Assembly (NCBI GenBank): GCA_035610835.1
Contig: CM069459.1
Coordinates: 27,237,570 to 27,301,569, forward strand
Length of the DNA stretch: 64,000 nucleotides
DNA from: Ophiura sarsii
Lineage: Eukaryota > Echinodermata > Ophiuroidea > Amphilepidida > Ophiuridae
Direction of reading: 5' to 3'
In this document: positions 34,496 to 46,288 of the stretch, piece after piece
Layout: every line of letters begins with the position of its first letter
Numbering within the stretch: position 1 is the stretch's first letter
The notes under the pieces: model-generated
Told to the model about the DNA's origin: nothing
The model's database searches: none
Seen by the model: the letters and a program-made list of their open reading frames with translations, nothing else
Translations under genes and position numbers: made by a program

Positions 34496-35110
34496 AGCTC
34501 AGGTATAATACTGCTTTAATGGCGAGAAGTTTATCCTTGCCCTTTTGATAGGTGACATGTTGATGATAGGTGTTTTTTGATTAGAGATGTTTTGTCATCG
34601 TAAATCGCCGTCAGAAATTTACAATTGTAATGAGAAAGTAATATCACAGGGCATCGATTTCAACAAAAGAAAATCGACGTGCCCGATAAATAATCACTTT
34701 AGTATTAACCAACAAAGTCTAAACTGCTCTAGATATTTTATTTAGTTTCTATTTTCATTTGTTTTCATACTGAGAGTAGTATTTATCAATTTGTCCCAGT
34801 TAAGATTAAATGCTAAAAGTCATTCAGTAGCTCCGACATTTATTGCTTTAATGGCTCAACGTTATCCTTGCCCTTCTGATAAAATCTCCCGTATACGACC
34901 CGTCTTTTTATGAGGTTTTTCGAAATGAGATATGTCTTGTTATCGTAAACCGCCTTAAGAAATTTACAATTATAATGAGAGGTAGTAAAGATCACAGGGT
35001 TTGATTTCAGTTAACGTAAGAATAACACATCACTTGTGGCCAAAGAATATTTTAAAGACACCAACCACAATGCATTGCGTTTTTGCAAAATACCCTAATT
35101 ATGGTCTCCA

Positions 35111-36134
35111 ATTTGTCTAGGTTCCCATAGACATACACAAAATCATGGCTTCATAGCGCGTTCATCGTTGGAGCTCTTAGGGTAAATTACATCAATGAAT
35201 AACTTAGTTATCAGTGTTCCTTTTTCTTATTTCTAAAACTAAGCCAACAAATGCATCGTATGGACAAATTTTTAGTTAACATCTTCTTTGACTTGTGGCG
35301 GTGCTGTTATGATTTGTAGCACTAGTTCGGCGTTGCCACGCTAAACCAGAAGGAGCGCGGCAAGATGAGCCCGGTGGGAGCAGCACTAGTGTTTGAACTG
35401 AAAATATCATTTAAGGGATGATTACCCCATGAGCCCTCTGTCTTACTGCCAGGTCATACTTATTACATCATATCAGGGGATAATGCCCACCAAGTTTGAT
35501 GACAAAGGAAATAGCCCGGCTATTAATTGTTTAAGTAAATATCGAAACGCAAGAGAATATTGAATACCAATGCAATTACATTTGTAACTTGTAATTATAG
35601 CTCATAAAACCTAACTTGGACCACACAGTAAACATGTCCTAAGTGCTAATTCATCATGTTCATATCAGTTTGCAGCTCAGCGGATGAGGATTCGGGCCAG
35701 TGAAGTTGGGAAATCAACTCCACTGTCAGTTTTATTTAAACAAGAATTCCCTATAAACTATATTAATGATTTTAGTATTTTATTGATTACGTATGCTCGT
35801 TGGGATAATTTAACCCTAACTATTCGGTACCCCCCCCCCCCACCCCCCATTACCTCCATGGTCCGGCATCGTCTATTGAAATGTCGGGGAAAGCGGGGAG
35901 TGTTCGCCCCATTTTCATTTAAAATGGCCTAGAGACGTCAATTTTAAAGACTGAATGGACCTGAAAATTGACATGAAAAATTGATATCTTGGCTACATAC
36001 GACCGCAATTTCAGTACCATAGGCCTTACTGTAAAGGAATGAGTAAAGGATAAAGACAGGTGTCAACTTATAGTGATCTTGCCCCGACCCCGGGGCAGGT
36101 ACGTCGTAGGCCGGGGCAAGTTCGCCATGGTCTC
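35111..36134. other. Unrecognised sequence inserted in copy B
   Basis: Copy C lacks this stretch: its match resumes at 38600. Contains a poly(C) run at 35829-35840. No coding homology. Confidence 0.45.
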
Positions 36135-36159
36135 ATAATTAGGCTTCAAAAAAAAAAAA

Positions 36160-36195
<36 letters not shown>

Positions 36196-36205
36196 TAGGC
36201 TTCAA
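36135..36205 (+). mobile_element. Tail-only retrotransposition scar
   Basis: A 15-base direct repeat 'ataattaggcttcaa' (36135-36149 and 36191-36205) flanks only an A run followed by about ten ATA/AAT units. This is what target-primed reverse transcription leaves when it aborts after copying the tail. Simple microsatellite growth does not explain the 15-base duplication. Confidence 0.7.
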
Positions 36206-36947
36206 GTAATATGTATCAAATAGATAATTATTCACATTTGTTATGCAATGTTACGGAATATACTCGTTTAGAATTTTAAAATTATAATAAATGCCACATT
36301 TAAAAATATTATCTTCTAATTTTATTGCTACTCCATTCCATATAGATATTTTTTAGAATTACAAATAGGCTACAAGAGTTGAATTACAATTTTGAAATTA
36401 TACAAAATCTGAATGATGTAAATCCCCATTGGCGAACATGCCCCATCATGAAAGAGCGAATGTGCCCCATAACATAAGTACATTGACCTGATAACCACGC
36501 ATGTCCCACATACAATGACGGGTTTATAACTGTATCAAATCCATAACCTATCCCATACCTACCTAATGATGATTTACATTCAAATCTTCTGTACGAATAT
36601 ATTTTTCAAAAAATCAATATCAAAAATGGAAGAAAATCCACTTTTGTGATGTAAAACTGGTAATTGTTTATGATAATTTGACAAACATTATACGGAGATC
36701 AGCCATGTTACCATGGAAATATCACAAAAAACAGCGGAACATATTGTGTGTTCGTCAAATTCAACCAGTGGCCGTAATAATGATGATTAAAGGGGGGGGG
36801 GGGGGGGGGGGGGGGGCTAACCTGACCCTAGGGTGTACATTCCCCGCTCTCCCCTTCTGCCCTCTATAGCCGATATTTAGGAATTATATGATTACATCCT
36901 CAAGTAAAGTTCGTTTATTGAGAGTAGTACTGAGCTATTCATATTCA
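36206..36947. other. Unrecognised sequence with a 27-base poly(G) run
   Basis: The G run (about 36790-36816) is followed by 'ctaacctgaccctagggtg'. No partner end or gene found. Confidence 0.45.
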
Positions 36948-37152
36948 GGGTTATGAAAGATAGTACATGATAATGTTTTCACTTGTTCACAGCGATAAAG
37001 GGTTATGCAAGATGTATGATAATATTTCCATTGTCGTTCACAGCGATAAAGGGTTATGCAAGATGCATGATAATGTTTTCATTGTCATTCACAGCGACAA
37101 AGAGATGAAATATGCATGATAATGTTTTCATTGTCGCTCACAGCGATAAAAA
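36948..37152 (+). repeat. Tandem repeat, about 60-bp unit, 3-4 copies
   Basis: 'cacagcgataaagggttatg' followed by 'catgataatgttttcattgt' recurs three to four times, with the last unit diverged. Confidence 0.85.
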
Positions 37153-37329
37153 AAACATATCAAATGATAGTTATTACAAACACGAGTGTTTGAAACGTTT
37201 AGCTATCCACTAGATTTGTTGAAGAAAAAAATTCTAAGACCTCTATTTTTAGTTGAAATAAACTCTTATGGGAAGGTGGTGTAAGTGGTCCTCTAAAGCA
37301 TATTTCATGAAATAAAAGGTCATATTGCA

Positions 37330-38020
37330 GGTAGATAAAAAATATTTCATTGTTGACGAAGCGCGCACTTTTGGAGTTGTTATGGACAAGCATGACTTTG
37401 ACTACGCACGTGAACAACGTATGCCGCTCTGCATATGTTGCCATTCACAAGATCGGGCAAATACGCAAGTTCATCGACAGAAAATCAGCAGAAACTCTTA
37501 CGCATGCTTTCGTCACCTCCTGTCTGGACGCCAATAACAGTTTGATCTACGGCCATTACGCTTGGAAACTCCAACGTTTACAGAATAGCGCTCTTCGCTT
37601 AGTAGCTTAGTAAACTGGTGCAAAGAAGGACTGTAGTATTACTTTACTTCGTCGTGGGCTACTACACTGGTTACCCATTAAGGACCGCATGATCGTCAAG
37701 CTTCTTCTTATCATATTTAAGGATGTGTGTGTGTAAGCATACTGTTCTGGGCGATTTTGGCCGTCAGGCGTGTTTGGACATGAATTCATTTGTATAGCAT
37801 GTGTTTTCTTTTTAATATTTGTGCAATTATCATGGTATGTAATGTGTTTTGGCATATCCTTTTATCATTGTTTTTATTGTTGGTCAATGTTTAATATGGT
37901 ATAATTTTAGGTTTTTAGTAGTTTTTAAGATTTTACTTTGTAAAGCGCCCAGAGGCCTTTTCTTGTGTTGGGTGCTATATTGATACTTAAAAGTGCACTA
38001 GTATTATTATTATAATTATT
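37330..38020 (+). pseudogene. CR1/L2-like LINE 3' end
   Basis: Frame pieces read 'ARTFGVVMDKHDF', 'HVNNVCRSAYVAIHKIGQIR', 'AETLTHAFVTSCLDANNSLI' and 'KLQRLQNSALRLV', then after a frameshift 'LLRRGLHWLPIKDRMIVKLL'. This is the thumb and C-terminal region of CR1/L2-type ORF2. The 3' untranslated region ends in the characteristic 'gtaaagcgcccagag' then 'gggtgctatattga' and a short ATT-rich tail near 38015. 5'-truncated and frameshifted. Confidence 0.85.
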
Positions 38021-38358
38021 AGATGTTTATCGAATTACTACATATAACACATCGTTATTGTTAACAGACATTAAAAGATCCAGGTTACTATATTTGCCTG
38101 TACCTGTCTACAGTTTATTTGCTGTCTTCGCGTATTGAAAGTCAAGTTATCTGGTCGGCCAGCAATTTGCAGTCGCGACTTCTATGTTTCAAAAACAAAT
38201 TACACGTCAATTTGTAGATTTGATATTAACCCTTATAGCCCCGTACCCCATGAAAATCCCATTTCCCAGCCTGTCGGTTCCACCTGGCGCTGAGGTTTTT
38301 GGGTGAAATAATGGCCCCGGGCTACATAGCTGGGCGAGTACACTTGCCCAGCATAGCT

Positions 38359-38431
38359 TCCCCCGTGGCTCAGTTGGTAGAGCGTTCGACTGTCAACCGA
38401 GAAGTCGTGGGTTCAAACCCCGGGGCGTGGC
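38359..38431 (+). other. tRNA-like sequence, probably a SINE head or tRNA pseudogene
   Basis: The A box 'tggctcagttgg' is perfect and the B box 'ggttcaaaccc' is good. D-arm, anticodon loop 'ctgtcaa' (GTC, Asp-like) and T-arm are in order at normal spacing. The acceptor ends do not pair well, and the T stem has a mismatch. A functional tRNA is therefore unlikely. RNA polymerase III promoter activity remains possible. Confidence 0.6.
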
Positions 38432-38715
38432 ACCTCTTGTTGTGTGTGCTTTTTTTGCTTGAAAAAAATTTCGTTGTAAAATCCACCGGGAGTGTTAGGG
38501 TTAAAGCAATATCTCAGATTGGATTTGATGAGCAAGATATCTGATTGTTACAAGCAATCAGTGTACATCAGATTCTCTCATAGGACGTAAAATTATAATA
38601 GAGAACGCTAAAGAATTCGAAACATTTCGGTATTTCGCTAACAATATGTAATTCGTAGACACAGGTTTTATTCTTGAGCTGTAAAAGTGGGCCGGGTTGC
38701 TGAGATCGATTCATA

Positions 38716-39093
38716 GAGCGTGTTTCTACTGGGGAAGAAACCGCTAATAAACGGTAAGTTTTCTCAGTAGAAACTGGCAAAACCCACTAAGAATCGGTAT
38801 TTTTGATAATCCCAAAAACCTTCACAAACCAGGTTTGGAACCGGTAAGAATCGGCAATAAACCCAATATAAACAGAAAGGCGATTCATCTTAGCGGTTTG
38901 TGCCGTGAACCGTATACACATTGTGAAGCAATCTTTTTCAGGTGCGGTGGCATTGTTTGGTATTACAAAAGGTCAAATGTCGTGGTCCATTGACTAGGAT
39001 CGATAAACTAGCGAGTAGAAACAGGGGGGATTAACAAAATCTTAGTGTTTAGTCTTAGCGTTTACTTTGCAGTGCCCCAGTAGAAACACGCTC
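38716..39093. mobile_element. MITE absent from copy C (378 bp)
   Basis: 'gagcgtgtttctactgggg' and the inverse 'ccccagtagaaacacgctc' delimit the element, flanked by ATA on both sides. The paralogous site near 57720 reads 'ccatatatagtgatgtg' without insertion. No coding capacity; superfamily not assigned. Confidence 0.8.
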
Positions 39094-39424
39094 ATAGTGA
39101 CGTGATATACTATTGCATCAGGATTTTGCGAATCTGAAAAATAAAATTCAGTATTCTTTAGCCAATAAGGGCTGTTTTAAGAATTGAACTCTCCGGGGTA
39201 TCAATGGACCAAGAGAAGGAGAACGGCACCACCGGCTCCGAACCAGGGACACCAGCGAGGGTTTTTGAGTATGTTATCTCCACTAGGCCACATTGTTGTA
39301 TTCCTCAAAACTAAGTGTATTATATATCAAATAATATTGTCCTGTCTCAGCATTGAGAGTGCTCAATAACGCGGCAGTTGTCGTGGCAGAGCAAAATATA
39401 CAAATGAATCACGTTGATTTATAT

Positions 39425-39486
39425 CATTATTGCTACCCTGGGTTTCACGCCGAGGTTGTTAACTCAGCGATCATCAGGCTTTAATG
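39425..39486 (-). ncRNA. Hammerhead ribozyme of Penelope type
   Basis: On the minus strand CTGATGA is at 39477-39471 and GAAA at 39446-39443. Helix II is 7 bp, 'cgctgag' with 'ctcggcg' (one G-U), around an 8-base loop. Helix III is 'acc' with 'ggt' and a 3-base loop, and predicted cleavage follows the A at 39434. Helix I is 'cattaaagc' with 'gcaataatg', interrupted by a 2-base internal loop. The 10.1/11.1 position is U-U instead of G-C, which may lower activity. It lies directly downstream of a Penelope-like coding remnant in the same orientation, where a terminal-repeat ribozyme is expected. Confidence 0.85.
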
Positions 39487-39508
39487 ACTAGTATTACGCT
39501 ATGGATTT

Positions 39509-40210
39509 TTATTTTTTCTTGGCACGGTTGGTTGGCTTGCTTTTGCACTTATTGTGGCGACATTTGGATATGAGCTCGGTTCTCTTGTTTAGAAGGGTGG
39601 GTTGTTTGTCGCACAGTTTAGCTAATTTCTCCTCCATGCATAGATTACATTGGCCTGAATTTCGTTTATTCGTGTTTGAGGTGGTTAATACTTCCCATTT
39701 GATTGAGTGGTCTATGCTTCTTTTTTCAGCCCCCATATGTGTTTTAGATAGCTCTGTCTCTTTTTCGTAGCGTTGGTGCCTGAAGGATTTTGTGTGGTTA
39801 TGGTATCTGGATTTGAACCCCCTCCCCTGCCAACCCGATATAGTGCGCTTTGCCTTGGTTGCTTGACACTATGGTTTGGTATATTATGTCGTTTACCAAG
39901 CAGCTTCCACGTAGTGGGCAAGTGTTTTTTTGCCTACAGTTTTCTTTAGGGTTTCTTTAGCAGCTTTCTTTGTGACTTCGCTGTTGTGCTTCTTGATTAT
40001 TTGGGTGACGTTCTTCATACAGCTGTAGCTGAGTTTCATGTTATTGCTATTAAATAGTTTATGTAACTTGTGTCCGCGTGGAAAGTGCTTGGTAATAAGT
40101 TTCAGGAAGACACCCCCGACATTAGTTTTTACATCCATTATGGTGTTTCTAAAACATGAACCAAAGTAAATTATCAATGTAACTGCACAACACATAACTT
40201 GTTGTTGCAC
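39509..40210 (-). pseudogene. Penelope-like element C-terminal region (internally deleted)
   Basis: Upstream part: '[20 protein letters not shown]', '[20 protein letters not shown]'. This is the linker that precedes the GIY-YIG nuclease in endonuclease-bearing Penelope-like elements. Downstream part: 'YLKHIWGLKKEA', 'SIKWEVL', 'QCNLCMEEKLAKLCDKQPTL' and 'LLNKRTELISKCRHNK', the extreme C-terminus. The GIY-YIG catalytic core expected between them is missing, and at least one frameshift is present. Copy C lacks the insertion. The reverse transcriptase is also absent. Confidence 0.85.
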
Positions 40211-40764
40211 TTAAAAGTCAAAATATATTAATTCGTTAATTTCTCACTACATTCAACAACTTAAATTGGTAAAATATGTCGTTTTATCATAAAAGATGCC
40301 ATAAGAGAGTCTGGAAACACTGCTTATAACTCCAAGCTAATTTTCCTGTCAATTTTCCTGTTTGTCTTCACTATCCATGGTATAAAAGGGGGCTAATTCA
40401 CCCTCACTAGCTTCAAATTTCACTAAATTACACTATAATTACTAGAAATGCGAATGTTAGTATTACTTGTTCAAGGCTTGAATTATTGTTTGCAAGATTT
40501 GTTATGAATTGGTAATATAAAAAACTCTGAATAAATCCTATGGTGCCAACGTGAATCCAAAATCAATAAATTGATTAATATTAATCAATAAACAATTGTG
40601 TGTAGAATGTAAATCCGACTCACCAAGTAACTGCCAAATTGAATTTATGTTGATTCCTACAATATTTTGTACATTTAAAATGCCTGTATCTCAAAAAGTC
40701 AAATATGGACTTACGGACTTCTTGCGCTCACGTCTTCAATTAGTTAAATGTTTGCTATGAGGTA
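40211..40764. other. Unrecognised sequence
   Basis: Probably more of the Penelope-like insertion, since copy C lacks most of it. No coding match. Confidence 0.4.
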
Positions 40765-42631
40765 GGGGAATATGGGGCAACTGGACCGTGGGGCAAGTGG
40801 ACCGAAATGAAGGATTTTGTAATTGTATGGGCATACTGCTTTCTTTTGAACAATACGACTTTTGTTGATACTTGACATATATCTTTACCTTCTACAATCC
40901 AAAACATTTGGAACTTTAGGGTATTTACACATGTGATTTTTCTCCATATCTTTGAAGCTAACTCCTTGAGTGACTGATTGAAAATTCACAGATAGTATGG
41001 GCGATATATGAAGATGGGTTTAGATCATGTTTAATGTACTTTATATGATTGACAGATATGCAACAGTAAATATATACATGCAGTACAGTCGTCTTAAGAT
41101 ACTAGGTGCATATTGCATTTGATGGGTGCTATATTGTAGTGTGCTTAGGGACTTTCCGAAATATGATTAAAACCATAGGTTGTGGTTGAAATGACCGTAA
41201 AATGGCGCATATTGCTAATTTGGGACATTGGTGGTTTGGAGTTCCGATCAATATTATCATTTAAAGAATGCTTCAACTTAAATCATTATCACGGGTATTC
41301 ATTTGGTAGAGTTATTAGTTCATGAATTTGCAAATAACAAAGTACACCATTTCTTACTTATCTAAAGACACTCGTCTACTTGTAGGACCCGAACGCCGTA
41401 ATATTTGCGAATTCAAAGATACTCACTGGCTACAGAAATCTGTGTAATGGCTAAAAACAAAAATGCAGTTTTGCCTTTTTTTCTGAAATGTATTGGAGTT
41501 ATTGATTATTATGACAAATGGTGGTATGTTTTAAAACATTTTGGCGTAAAATGTATTACGTCACAGGCGTGTTTTAATAACGTTTCATCTCGACAAAGTG
41601 CTACGTCATTTGTTGGGGTAAGTGGTCCGAAGGGGTGTGGGGCAACTGGACCGCCTGCAAAAACTTAATCAAAATTGTAAAATTCATTTTGAAAATGAGT
41701 TGTTAGTGTCAATAAAACATGACTCGGTATTGAAATGTGAATAGAATATGAAATAATTCACATTCTTTCAAGTTCTTAGACATTTTGGGGCATTTCGGGT
41801 CTAATACCACTATTTCTGATATTGAAGGATTACAATATGACATGAAATTGCTTTAGAATGGTTTAAAACCTCGGTATTATGAATTACATCTTTATTATAT
41901 TTTGAATGGTGTCTGTAAAGGTATTTGCTATGACGAAATATCATGAGTTATGTATTTTATCCACTGCTTTTTGTGTATATCAACCGTTGGGTCATCATTA
42001 TCATATTGACTAACTTCCCCTGTAACATGAAAAGCTGGCTAAATATCAAGATGATTTATTATAAGTACTAAATGATGATTATATGAAGTAAATAAAATCA
42101 TTAAAGAAAGGGGTATATATAGACAAATGTATGGGGCGTCTGAATATCACAACCATGTAACCATTTAACTAGGTTCATACCGTTTTATCTATAATAAACG
42201 TGCAGTCGAAAATTGCGCTTGCTTTGTACACCATTAGTATTACTCTTTTTTACACGTTAACCACGAAAACTGTATAAAACATGGGTTTCATGAGACCTGT
42301 ATCATTTTTACACGTTAAATAATATGGAAATGAGTTTGTAAAGAAAATACTGCTTAGTTACCGTGTTGCCATCAATGATTTCTGTGTATTCTAACCGTTG
42401 GAACGTATAGGTCCAGTTGCCCCAACGATGGGGTAACTGGACCGTGCCAAGTAAAGTTTTTAGTTAGTGGTAATTGGCCTTTTGTTTGGATATTTTTAAA
42501 CATTGATTATATGTTATATGTAAACAGTTACATGGGTGATATTTTCATAGCAATTCCATAAATATTTACACGAGCTTTAAGCTTTTATATCATGAAATAT
42601 GCTTAACCGGTCCAGTTGCCCCATCCTCCCC
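40765..42631. mobile_element. Large MITE with internal copies of its end motif (1867 bp)
   Basis: The ends 'ggggaatatggggcaactgg' and inverse 'ccagttgccccatcctcccc' are flanked by TA. The core 'ggggcaactggaccg', or a one- to two-base variant, recurs near 40776, 40791, 41600, 41640, 42410, 42429 and 42608 in both orientations. The copy C empty site is near 58045. The interior has one short open frame (41405-41668) without a domain. Confidence 0.8.
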
Positions 42632-42633
42632 TA

Positions 42634-43202
42634 TAGTATTTGAATCCTAACAAGCTGCTTACAAATACTTCAACTAATTGTAATTGTCAATATCCACGAA
42701 GAGTCCCCTTTGAATTTTACTTATTAGGATGTTTCATCGTATAAAGATACGATAACAAAACTGAATTGGTTTACTTAACATTTCAAGGATTTTCGTTAAG
42801 GACCTTTATTAGTGGTTTGCGGAAGGATAGTGACATATACCACAGATGCATGTTGACTGACCAAGGAAAGGTCACGATACACGTTGTGATACTTAAGGAA
42901 ATATATGTATTCATGCTCAACATTATCACCATTAAAGTCGATAACCTCCTGGTGATTTTTGCCAGGACCAATGAAACACACCTTTCACGGTACAATTATT
43001 CTATTTTATTTACGATATCATCTTCAGAGATTTTCTGTATATGTTTAAAGTCAATTACACCGAATCTTGTTTGAAAATGAGCTTGAATCCCCTTTTATAT
43101 CTTCTCATACTTTTATGAAAAGTATGTTGAATAATCCAAATGATGTGCAGAGTATTATGATGTGAGCAAGGAAGTAATGTGAGGATAGTGCAATATGCAT
43201 TA
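42634..43202 (+). other. Copy B unit sequence, no recognised gene
   Basis: Collinear with 58048-58985 in copy C. The shared open frames change length through stops and indels, which argues against a conserved protein. Confidence 0.5.
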
Positions 43203-43591
43203 GGGGCGATATCCAAACTCTACAGTGATTTTAAAGCATTTTTCTAGCGATTTTACAACGATATTCCAACGGTATTTCGTTCTATTGATAAAAGCATCGG
43301 AAAAAGATCGGTGATTAACTAGAAACCTCTCTACTTATCTGGCGTATTATAGTATTTCTTAAAGAATATAACACAACCTTCCTTGCGCCTTTGATCTGTC
43401 TGCTTCACTAATGCAGCCATCGAGAGTACTACAATAGTTCTATTGTTAACGCCAGATGGGGAGAGAGGTTTCTAGTTAATCACCGATCTTTTTCCGATGC
43501 TTTTAACAATAGAACGAAATACCGTTAGAATATCGTTGTAAAATCGCTAGAAAAATGCTTTAAAATCACTGTAGAGTTTGGATATCGCCCC
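43203..43591. mobile_element. Foldback MITE with TTA duplication (389 bp)
   Basis: Arms of about 150 bases start 'ggggcgatatccaaactcta' and return as its complement. TTA flanks both sides (43200-43202, 43592-43594). Copy C near 58999 has the undisturbed 'atgcattctgtcggtgtata'. The target size fits PIF/Harbinger. The interior holds no gene. Confidence 0.88.
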
Positions 43592-43594
43592 TTA

Positions 43595-43904
43595 TAGTGT
43601 AGTGTTCTTACGTGCACGAACAGGTGAATCATTGAATGACAAAATCCTGAAAAATTGTCCGGTTGATTTCATTTTAAATACAGATACAGTAAAACTTAAA
43701 AATGATAACATGCAGAGGATAACCCTTTAAACTAAAAAAACCTTATTTGCAAAGGGGTCCTTAGATACAAATAAGAAGAGTGTTATATATATACAAATAA
43801 AAACACCAAACATTAAAAGCAATAGGTATACAACTAGACATTCATGTGATTCATAAGGTGAGCTTTAGCATTAAAAAAAACCAAAAAAACAGTGAGTTGG
43901 CTTA
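43595..43904. other. Copy B sequence, no recognised gene
   Basis: AT-rich. Part probably belongs to the LINE fragment that follows. Confidence 0.4.
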
Positions 43905-44115
43905 AATGTTACCAGTAACCCTATTCCAGTCTTTGATAGCATTGTATATAATACAAAAAGGGAGAACTGGGGGTCTTAATCTTTTGAACATGAACATTAT
44001 ATATTCACTCTCCCTTGTATTATAATGATGTAAACTCAACAGTTTGATAAAGGTATCTTTCATATAGGTCGGACAGGTATCATTAAATATGTTAAAGACA
44101 TGGTACTGATATGCA
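43905..44115 (-). pseudogene. LINE C-terminal fragment
   Basis: The minus strand reads 'HIFNDTCPTYMKDTFIKLLS', 'LHHYNTRESEYIMF' and, after a frameshift, 'NAIKDWNRVTGNI'. The 'HNYxTRxS...IWN' pattern is typical of the region just before the end of LINE ORF2. Copy C lacks it, so it inserted into B. The match is short and the clade undetermined. Confidence 0.5.
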
Positions 44116-44990
44116 ATATGTTCAATGTTTCGAAATCCGCAGGGTTAATATGATACATGAAATTAAAGATAAATCTGATGACTTTGTTTTGAGATAGAAT
44201 AATCAAAAATGCATAACACAATAGTTGAGCAAATCATTTTTAATGTTTTGGTTTAAACAATTTACCTGCCTGAAGAGGAATTTCAGCCGAGAATTGACCG
44301 TTTTACTATGTTGAGAGCCATTTGTTCTCCATCAATATATTGGTTCCATATTAAAAATTCCGTGCTTGAAAGTTTAAACAAAAACATGAATATAAAACAA
44401 TTTACCTTTCATTGTTTGTAATGTTTCATACATTTAAAATCAATGTTGTCATTAATTGAAATGAATTTCAAGTAATGTATATACAGCAGAACAAATATTT
44501 GAACTGAATAAGCGAACGGTACATATAGCGTGATGGCTGATGATAGATTGCTCGATGCAAGAATAATAATTTCAAAATTGTAGATTGATAACACCTGTCG
44601 CTTCATTGAACATTTGTAAATGGAGGTGGCTTAACAGTGGTATGTTGACTGACTCTGGGCTGAACCACGTTTTTAAATTAAAGCGATGTCGATGTAAATT
44701 GAAATCATAGCATATATCGAATGAAATGATCAGTTCGTGTTACGTCAGCAAGCATAAGGAAAACGTGTGCCGCTTTAGAGTAAATGGCTGGAAAGATGTG
44801 AATGTCATCGGTTTCGTTATGTCGAGAAGACTTTCCAGATACTTAAGGTAAAATAATGTGTCCAATATTCCATTGCAAGCTTGTAGATTTCCTGCACCAT
44901 TCATATTTTACATCGGGTACTGGTAGTGTCATCACACGTAACAAGTTTGAAAAAGGTTCTGATTAACCTATACGTTACTTGCTTACCTGC
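44116..44990 (+). other. Copy B unit sequence, no recognised gene
   Basis: 44380-44990 is collinear with 59110-60810 in copy C apart from the MITE there. No conserved reading frame. Confidence 0.5.
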
Positions 44991-45357
44991 TTAACTCGGG
45001 TGTTTTCCCCGATCTACGATGGCCCTCCACACTCTTCGGTCTGTCATTGCTGTATTGACGTGGTGTCCAATCAAGAGTCTTCCTTGCGAATTTCGATATA
45101 CGTCAGGGCAGGTCTTTCTGGTTTCATTGCCATGCTTGGGAATCGCGTGCACCAGATACTGGCTCCTCACTCCAGTGGCCAGCAAATCGTGTTCGTCTCT
45201 CCTGAATCCTCTGGCTTATTTTGGGAAGATTACCATACAATTGGGCATTTGATACGTGTTGTTTCCAGTCGACATTGAGTACCGTTCTCAGCATTCCATC
45301 AAGCTCTTTCTTTAAGTTTGGAATGACGGTCCATGCTTCGCATCCATATACCAGCAC
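44991..45357 (-). pseudogene. RTE-type LINE C-terminal fragment (copy B)
   Basis: Upstream part: 'LVYGCEAWTVIPNLKKELDG', 'MLRTVLNVDWKQHVSNAQLY', 'RIQERRTRFAGHW'. This is the standard region between the RTE polymerase and its end. After a frameshift the remainder reads 'KTCPDVYRNSQGRLLIG' and 'NTAMTDRRVWRAIVDRGKH'. It is part of the duplicated unit: a more decayed copy lies at 60815-61190. Confidence 0.88.
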
Positions 45358-45408
45358 TCATTCTATCGTTGAATCATCATATTAAAATCTACATATTAAC
45401 CTCACAAC

Positions 45409-45565
45409 ATATTAACATATTAAAAACTACCCAACATGGCTTTAGATCCAAACACTCCCGTGAGTCTCAACTTATTCTCACAGTCAATGACCTGGCACTT
45501 TCCTTAAACCGACATGATAATCATGGATTTTGCCAAGGACTTTGATTGTATTTGGTGAATAAAAT
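45409..45565 (+). pseudogene. LINE reverse transcriptase fragment (motif A region)
   Basis: Reads 'TQHGFRSKHSRESQLILTVN', 'DLALSLNRHDN' and then, after a frameshift, 'MDFAKDFDCIW'. This corresponds to 'QHGFRxxxSCETQL...DFxKAFDxV' of CR1/L2-like elements. The start of the same fragment survives in copy C at 62478. Confidence 0.75.
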
Positions 45566-46170
45566 AGTGTCACAGTGTTCATTTATTCAACATGTATCTA
45601 TCCGACTGTTTATCGGTCCGTTGAATATAGTCCATATTTCTTTAAGTGCTGGCATGACTCTAGATCTAAGGTCTCTTATAGATGGGCTATATGACCCCGA
45701 ACAATATTTTGGTATTTTAAGTTTCGATTATTGAGGGCTAGTCAAAATAGCATCATGGTGACAACAATCATCATGATCATTGTAAAGAGAAGACGATGTC
45801 TGTTATAAGGAGTACTACCACTATGGACTGTCTTTAGTATGTGGCCCACAACTTACCTCATAACTTTGTTCTCTGACAATACAAAAAGCGCATCTTATTT
45901 CCTGGACATTTATACCGAATTCTATTAGGAGATGTTCTATTAAAGGTAGGGCACTGTCAATAACCCCAACGGCACCCCTTCATCAAACATCATAATGAAA
46001 TAACTAAATGCGCTAGTAATAAGGTGTACATACTCATTGTATATGCAATTGACAACTCCTTGTTCTACATGTAGATGAAATTATTCATTGCATTGTTTTT
46101 GATAATATGCATGGAATAAATGTAACAAATATGCGATGAGGATGAGAAAAAAAGCTGTTGTGCTTTAAGA
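45566..46170 (+). other. Copy B unit sequence, no recognised gene
   Basis: Collinear with 62555-62950 (copy C) and, from 45880, with copy A. No reading frame is conserved among the three. Confidence 0.55.
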
Positions 46171-46288
46171 AATGCTCCTGTTATGGTTATCTGTTTACAG
46201 CCAAGCAAGCGCTCTCTTTCCTGATTAAAAAATGCTCCTGTTATGGTTATCTGTTTACAGCCAAGCAAGCGTTCTCCTTCCTGATGTC
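46171..46288 (+). repeat. 61-bp tandem duplication
   Basis: 'atgctcctgttatggttatc' starts at 46171 and 46232. Copy C (62946) has one unit, so the duplication is specific to B. Confidence 0.92.

Noticed and set aside
38359..38431. Functional tRNA-Asp
   Set aside because: A and B boxes are good but the acceptor stem does not pair; better called a SINE head or pseudogene.
39501..39770. 89-codon plus-strand open frame
   Set aside because: Antisense to the Penelope C-terminus, which carries the recognisable motifs.
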